The notes under the pieces are model-generated. The model was not told the origin of the DNA, made no database searches, and was given only the letters and a program-made list of their open reading frames with translations. This document shows positions 6,063 through 8,475 of a DNA stretch of 8,475 nt, piece by piece. The DNA is from a bacterium (GTDB lineage Bacteria; Thermosulfidibacterota; Thermosulfidibacteria; Thermosulfidibacterales; Thermosulfidibacteraceae). The number at the start of each line of letters is the position of its first letter. The stretch's first letter is position 1. The position numbers and the translations under genes are program-made. The DNA lies in the NCBI GenBank assembly GCA_027022065.1, contig JALVZS010000020.1:1217-9691 (forward strand), in the 5' to 3' direction.

Positions 6063-7155
6063 AATCTCCCCTCATTATGCCTATAATATCCTCTCTTGAA
6101 ACCTTAACGGGAAGCACCTCTACTATACTCTTTCTGCTGAGCACAAAGTCTGCTGTCCTTTCCTGCTCCTCTTCTGTGAGGTTGAGCTCTTCAAGCTTTG
6201 GAATGCCCAGCTCCTCCAAGAATCTATAAAGAAAGCCAGTGAAGTGCTTAATTCCTAAGTGCTCTTCCAGTTCAGAAATTTCCCTTCTTATCGCATCCCC
6301 GTAAAACTCAAGCACAGGAACCATATAGATGCCCATGGTAAGCCCATGGGGGTATCCTCTCAGGAAGGTAAGGGCATGCCCCATTTGATGCACCAGTCCA
6401 GCCCCGGCGCAGGATATTGCAAGCCCCCCGTATAAGCTTGCAAGCATCATGCTGTCTCTTGCCCTTCTGTTTCCCTCAACGGCGTTTTTTAGGTGCCTAA
6501 ATACTATTTTTATTCCCTCGGCGGCTATGCACTTAACCAAAGGAGAAGCCTTCTTAGAGAGGTAAGCTTCAAGACAGTGGGACAGGGCATCAACACCTGC
6601 GTTTCTTGCAATCTCCCTTGGAGCAGAGTAGGTGAGCTCTGGATCGTCTATGGCCACATCTGGAAAGCAGAAACTGCTTGTTACAGGGGCCTTTTTGAAG
6701 TGTTCTTTATCCATTATGACGCAATAAGGGGTAACCTCTGAACCGGATCCACTTGTGGTGGGAACGGCTACAATTTTTGCTCCTTTTTTCTTAAACGGTT
6801 CTTTAACTCCTATGAGCTCTCTTACACTGCCAGGATTGTCCCTCATCGCAGCCGCAAGCTTTGCCACATCAAGAACACTTCCTCCTCCAACGGCAAGCAC
6901 CACATCGGGCCTCTTTTCCCTGACAACATCCACAAGCCTTTGGGCCACCTCCCAAGTGGGTTCTGGGGTTACTCCGTCAAACCACTTCCACTCTCTTCCC
7001 TTAAGGATTTCTTCAAGCTGGTTGATTAGGCCGCTTCCCCTTACAAACTTCCTCCCCGTAACCAGAAGAACCCTTCCCTCTGGCAAAAGCTCTTTCAGGC
7101 TTTTGAGGCTTCCTTTACCAAAGACCACTTTAACAGGATTGTACCAGATCCACAT
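6055..7155 (-). CDS. Iron-containing (group III) alcohol dehydrogenase
   Basis: With the ATG at 7155 the protein has 366 aa, near the usual 380. It starts with the typical strand WYNPVKVVFGKGSL. The NAD(P)-binding GGGSVLD is at 90-96 and PTTSGSGSE at 132-140. The metal ligands fit the FucO pattern: Asp189 and His193 (VDALSH), His256 and His270 (VHQMGH through YPHG, 14 apart), with His260 as the extra conserved histidine. It should oxidise alcohols or reduce aldehydes in the cytoplasm with NAD(P) and Fe(II) or another divalent metal; the substrate cannot be read from sequence. The frame can be extended 12 codons to a TTG at 7191, but that TTG is the -35 box of a likely promoter. No ribosome-binding site precedes the ATG, which fits leaderless translation. 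It is the first gene of the run that continues through dtxR. Confidence 0.94.
   Translation of the reverse strand: MWIWYNPVKVVFGKGSLKSLKELLPEGRVLLVTGRKFVRGSGLINQLEEILKGREWKWFDGVTPEPTWEVAQRLVDVVREKRPDVVLAVGGGSVLDVAKLAAAMRDNPGSVRELIGVKEPFKKKGAKIVAVPTTSGSGSEVTPYCVIMDKEHFKKAPVTSSFCFPDVAIDDPELTYSAPREIARNAGVDALSHCLEAYLSKKASPLVKCIAAEGIKIVFRHLKNAVEGNRRARDSMMLASLYGGLAISCAGAGLVHQMGHALTFLRGYPHGLTMGIYMVPVLEFYGDAIRREISELEEHLGIKHFTGFLYRFLEELGIPKLEELNLTEEEQERTADFVLSRKSIVEVLPVKVSREDIIGIMRGDYV
6066..6073 (-). promoter_or_regulatory. Ribosome-binding site of the DtxR/MntR-type regulator
   Basis: GAGGGGAG on the minus strand, with GAGGGG ending 5 bases before the ATG at 6062. It lies in the coding end of the alcohol dehydrogenase gene and fixes the regulator start. 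Confidence 0.65.
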
Positions 7156-7162
7156 GTAGTTA

Positions 7163-7191
7163 GTTTTATTTTTGTGTCTAGTAAGTGTCAA
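7163..7191 (-). promoter_or_regulatory. Probable sigma-70 promoter, possibly leaderless, for the alcohol dehydrogenase-dtxR run
   Basis: On the minus strand a perfect -35 box TTGACA (7191-7186) is followed by 17 bases and TAAAAC (7168-7163), which matches the -10 consensus at 4 of 6 positions. Seven bases after it comes the ATG at 7155, so transcription would begin at or next to the start codon. The upstream gene's TAG stop (7180-7178) lies inside the spacer. This is the only real gap between genes in the window. Inference from consensus only. Confidence 0.55.
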
Positions 7192-7825
7192 TGTTTTCCA
7201 GCTGAAACAAAGTTTTCTTTAGCTTTGTTGCCTCCCTCTCCGGATCCGAGTCTTTTTCTACATAGATAGGTTCGCCGTACACGATGGTGACTTCAGAAAA
7301 GGGCTTGGGTATCATAAACCCATCCCAGCTATTCACCTTCCAGTAGCTGGATATCTTGGCCGTTAACGGAAGCATGGGTGCTCCTGTTGCCTGCGCCAGG
7401 CTTATTATGCCAGGTTTCACAGTATATATAGGACCTTTTGGTCCATCGGGTATAATCGCCACAATTTTACCTTCCTTAAGTTCTTCAATGAGCACCCTTG
7501 TGCTTGATACTATGCCCTTTGAGCTTGAACCCCTTACCACGCAGTATCCCAGCTTCTTTAAAGCCCTGGCTATAAGCTCTCCGTCCCTGCTTCTGCTAAC
7601 CAGCGTTACTACTCCTTGGTCTCTTTCCGTCCACATGATTGGAAGTATCCGGTTATGCCAAAAAATCGCTATAAATCCTTTGTTTTCCCTTTTGAGCTTT
7701 TCAACGCTTTCTCTGTTTACGAAGCGGAAATTTATGCTTCTCATATAGAGGCAGTAGCAGGGAAAGACAATCCATTCTACAAATCTTATCAAAAGCCTAT
7801 CCTTGAGGGAGAAGCTGGAGTTCAC
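7178..7825 (-). CDS. DUF374 family lysophospholipid/lipid A acyltransferase-like protein
   Basis: With the GTG at 7825 the product has 215 aa. It carries the DUF374 pattern: a hydrophobic N-terminal stretch (about 12-26), IFWHNRILP (54-62, His57), [13 protein letters not shown] (77-89), VRGSSSKG (97-104), PDGPKGP (126-132), then [12 protein letters not shown] (166-177) and VYGEP. From memory, this family includes LpxJ, a late lipid A acyltransferase of epsilonproteobacteria. A membrane-bound acyltransferase role in lipid A assembly fits its place directly after msbA. The start is uncertain: an ATG at 7867 would overlap msbA by 71 bases, GTG at 7825 by 29, and a TTG at 7792, after AAGGATAGG, would lie just past the msbA stop. 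Family assignment is firm; exact substrate is inferred. Confidence 0.88.
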   Translation of the reverse strand: MNSSFSLKDRLLIRFVEWIVFPCYCLYMRSINFRFVNRESVEKLKRENKGFIAIFWHNRILPIMWTERDQGVVTLVSRSRDGELIARALKKLGYCVVRGSSSKGIVSSTRVLIEELKEGKIVAIIPDGPKGPIYTVKPGIISLAQATGAPMLPLTAKISSYWKVNSWDGFMIPKPFSEVTIVYGEPIYVEKDSDPEREATKLKKTLFQLENIDTY

Positions 7826-8475
7826 ATAGCTTTCTGTATGTTCCGTTCTTTGAAAGCAGCTCCTCATGGGTTCCTTCCTCTACAATTTTTCCGTCCTCTA
7901 CAACGAGGATCCTGTCTGCCTCAACAACAGTGGCCAACCTGTGCGCTATTATGAGAGCGGTTTTCCCCTTCATGAGGTTGTAGAGAGCCTGTTTAACTAT
8001 GTTTTCGCTTTCCGCATCCAAGGCGGACGTGGCCTCATCCAGTATCAGTATAGGCGCGTTTTTCAGAATGGCTCTTGCTATGGCTATCCTCTGCCTTTCA
8101 CCGCCCGAGAGCCTTGCCCCTCTGTCCCCTATAAGGGTGTCGTATCCCTCGGGAAGCTGGGTGATAAACTCATGGGCGTGTGCCAGCTTTGCCGCCTCTA
8201 TCACCTCATCGTAGCTAGCGTCGGGTCTTCCGTAGAGGATGTTGTTATATACGGTATCGTTGAACAGTATTACTTCTTGTGACACCACGCTAATCAGGGA
8301 CCTAAGAGAGGAAAGCTTTATCCTTCTTATGTCAATCCCGTCTATATAGATTGCCCCTTTGGTCACGTCATAAAACCGTGGAAGCAGATCAACTATGGTG
8401 GTCTTACCGGCCCCCGTGGGCCCTACTATGGCCACCTTTTCTCCCTTCTTCACCGTGAAGTTGATCCCCTTCAAG
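7797..8475 (-). CDS. msbA: MsbA-type ABC exporter, ATP-binding domain (5' part outside window)
   Basis: Only the C-terminal 225 or so residues lie in the window; the frame stays open to the right edge, and the TTG at 8474 is an internal Leu codon ([12 protein letters not shown]), not a start. The nucleotide-binding domain is complete. Counting from that Leu it has Walker [10 protein letters not shown] (18-26), Q-loop Gln66 (SQEVILFN), signature LSGGERQR (122-129), Walker B ILILDEA (142-148) and the H-loop His178 (IIAHRL). The wording IYIDGIDIR and [15 protein letters not shown] is typical of homodimeric lipid exporters of the MsbA/SurfB type. The membrane domain would be upstream. MsbA flips lipid A-core across the inner membrane, and the adjoining DUF374 gene supports that role over drug or peptide export, though those cannot be excluded without the membrane half. 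Confidence 0.88.
   Translation of the reverse strand, partial: LKGINFTVKKGEKVAIVGPTGAGKTTIVDLLPRFYDVTKGAIYIDGIDIRRIKLSSLRSLISVVSQEVILFNDTVYNNILYGRPDASYDEVIEAAKLAHAHEFITQLPEGYDTLIGDRGARLSGGERQRIAIARAILKNAPILILDEATSALDAESENIVKQALYNLMKGKTALIIAHRLATVVEADRILVVEDGKIVEEGTHEELLSKNGTYRKLCELQLLPQG

Noticed and set aside
7156-7191. TTG start at 7191 for the alcohol dehydrogenase
   Set aside because: The 12 extra residues are not family-like, and the TTG is part of the likely -35 box. The family N-terminus begins at the ATG at 7155.
7826-7867. ATG at 7867, preceded by AGGAAGG, as the DUF374 start
   Set aside because: It would overlap the ABC gene by 71 bases; the purine-rich stretch encodes the conserved VEEGTHEE of the ABC protein and the extra residues do not look like the family.
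8472-8474. TTG at 8474 as the start of the ABC protein
   Set aside because: It falls just inside the ATP-binding domain (LKGINF); MsbA-type proteins have a membrane domain before it and the frame is open to the window edge.

Overview
The window reads as a tightly packed chromosomal segment of a thermophilic bacterium, most likely Aquificota (Hydrogenobacter/Thermocrinis-like). That placement is an inference. It rests on charged, Lys/Glu/Arg-rich proteins, heavy AGG/AGA and ATA codon use, moderate GC, almost no intergenic DNA, and unrelated housekeeping genes joined in one long operon. No rRNA or other phylogenetic anchor is present.

All ten genes lie on the minus strand, so transcription runs from position 8475 down to 1. 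In that order: the ATP-binding end of an MsbA-type ABC exporter (cut by the right edge); a DUF374 acyltransferase; an iron-type alcohol dehydrogenase; a DtxR/MntR-type metalloregulator; a ZnuA/TroA-type metal-binding protein; dnaX; ybaB/ebfC; recR; a thiolase-like protein fused to a DUF35-type OB domain; and a MidA-type methyltransferase (cut by the left edge).

Only about 22 bases, between the acyltransferase and the alcohol dehydrogenase, are non-coding. Every other junction overlaps: ATGA at dnaX/ybaB, recR/thiolase and thiolase/midA, GTGA at dtxR/metal-binding protein, TGATG at ybaB/recR, and 8 to 29 bases elsewhere. No stretch over 300 bases lacks a gene. I see no RNA gene, mobile element, CRISPR array or terminator. 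Long plus-strand open frames are shadows of the minus-strand genes.

Functional blocks are: (1) msbA plus the DUF374 gene, plausibly lipid A transport and late acylation; (2) a metal-linked block of Fe-dependent dehydrogenase, metalloregulator and metal-binding protein, apparently started by an internal promoter at 7163-7191 that may give a leaderless mRNA; (3) the conserved dnaX-ybaB-recR replication/repair block; (4) the thiolase-OB fusion and midA. The most unusual points are the thiolase with Ser where the nucleophilic Cys should be, the mixed MntR/DtxR metal site of the regulator, the metal-binding protein with Tyr at the usual fourth-ligand position and no transporter genes beside it, and the leaderless promoter. 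I found no clear evidence for a wholly new defence or mobile system.
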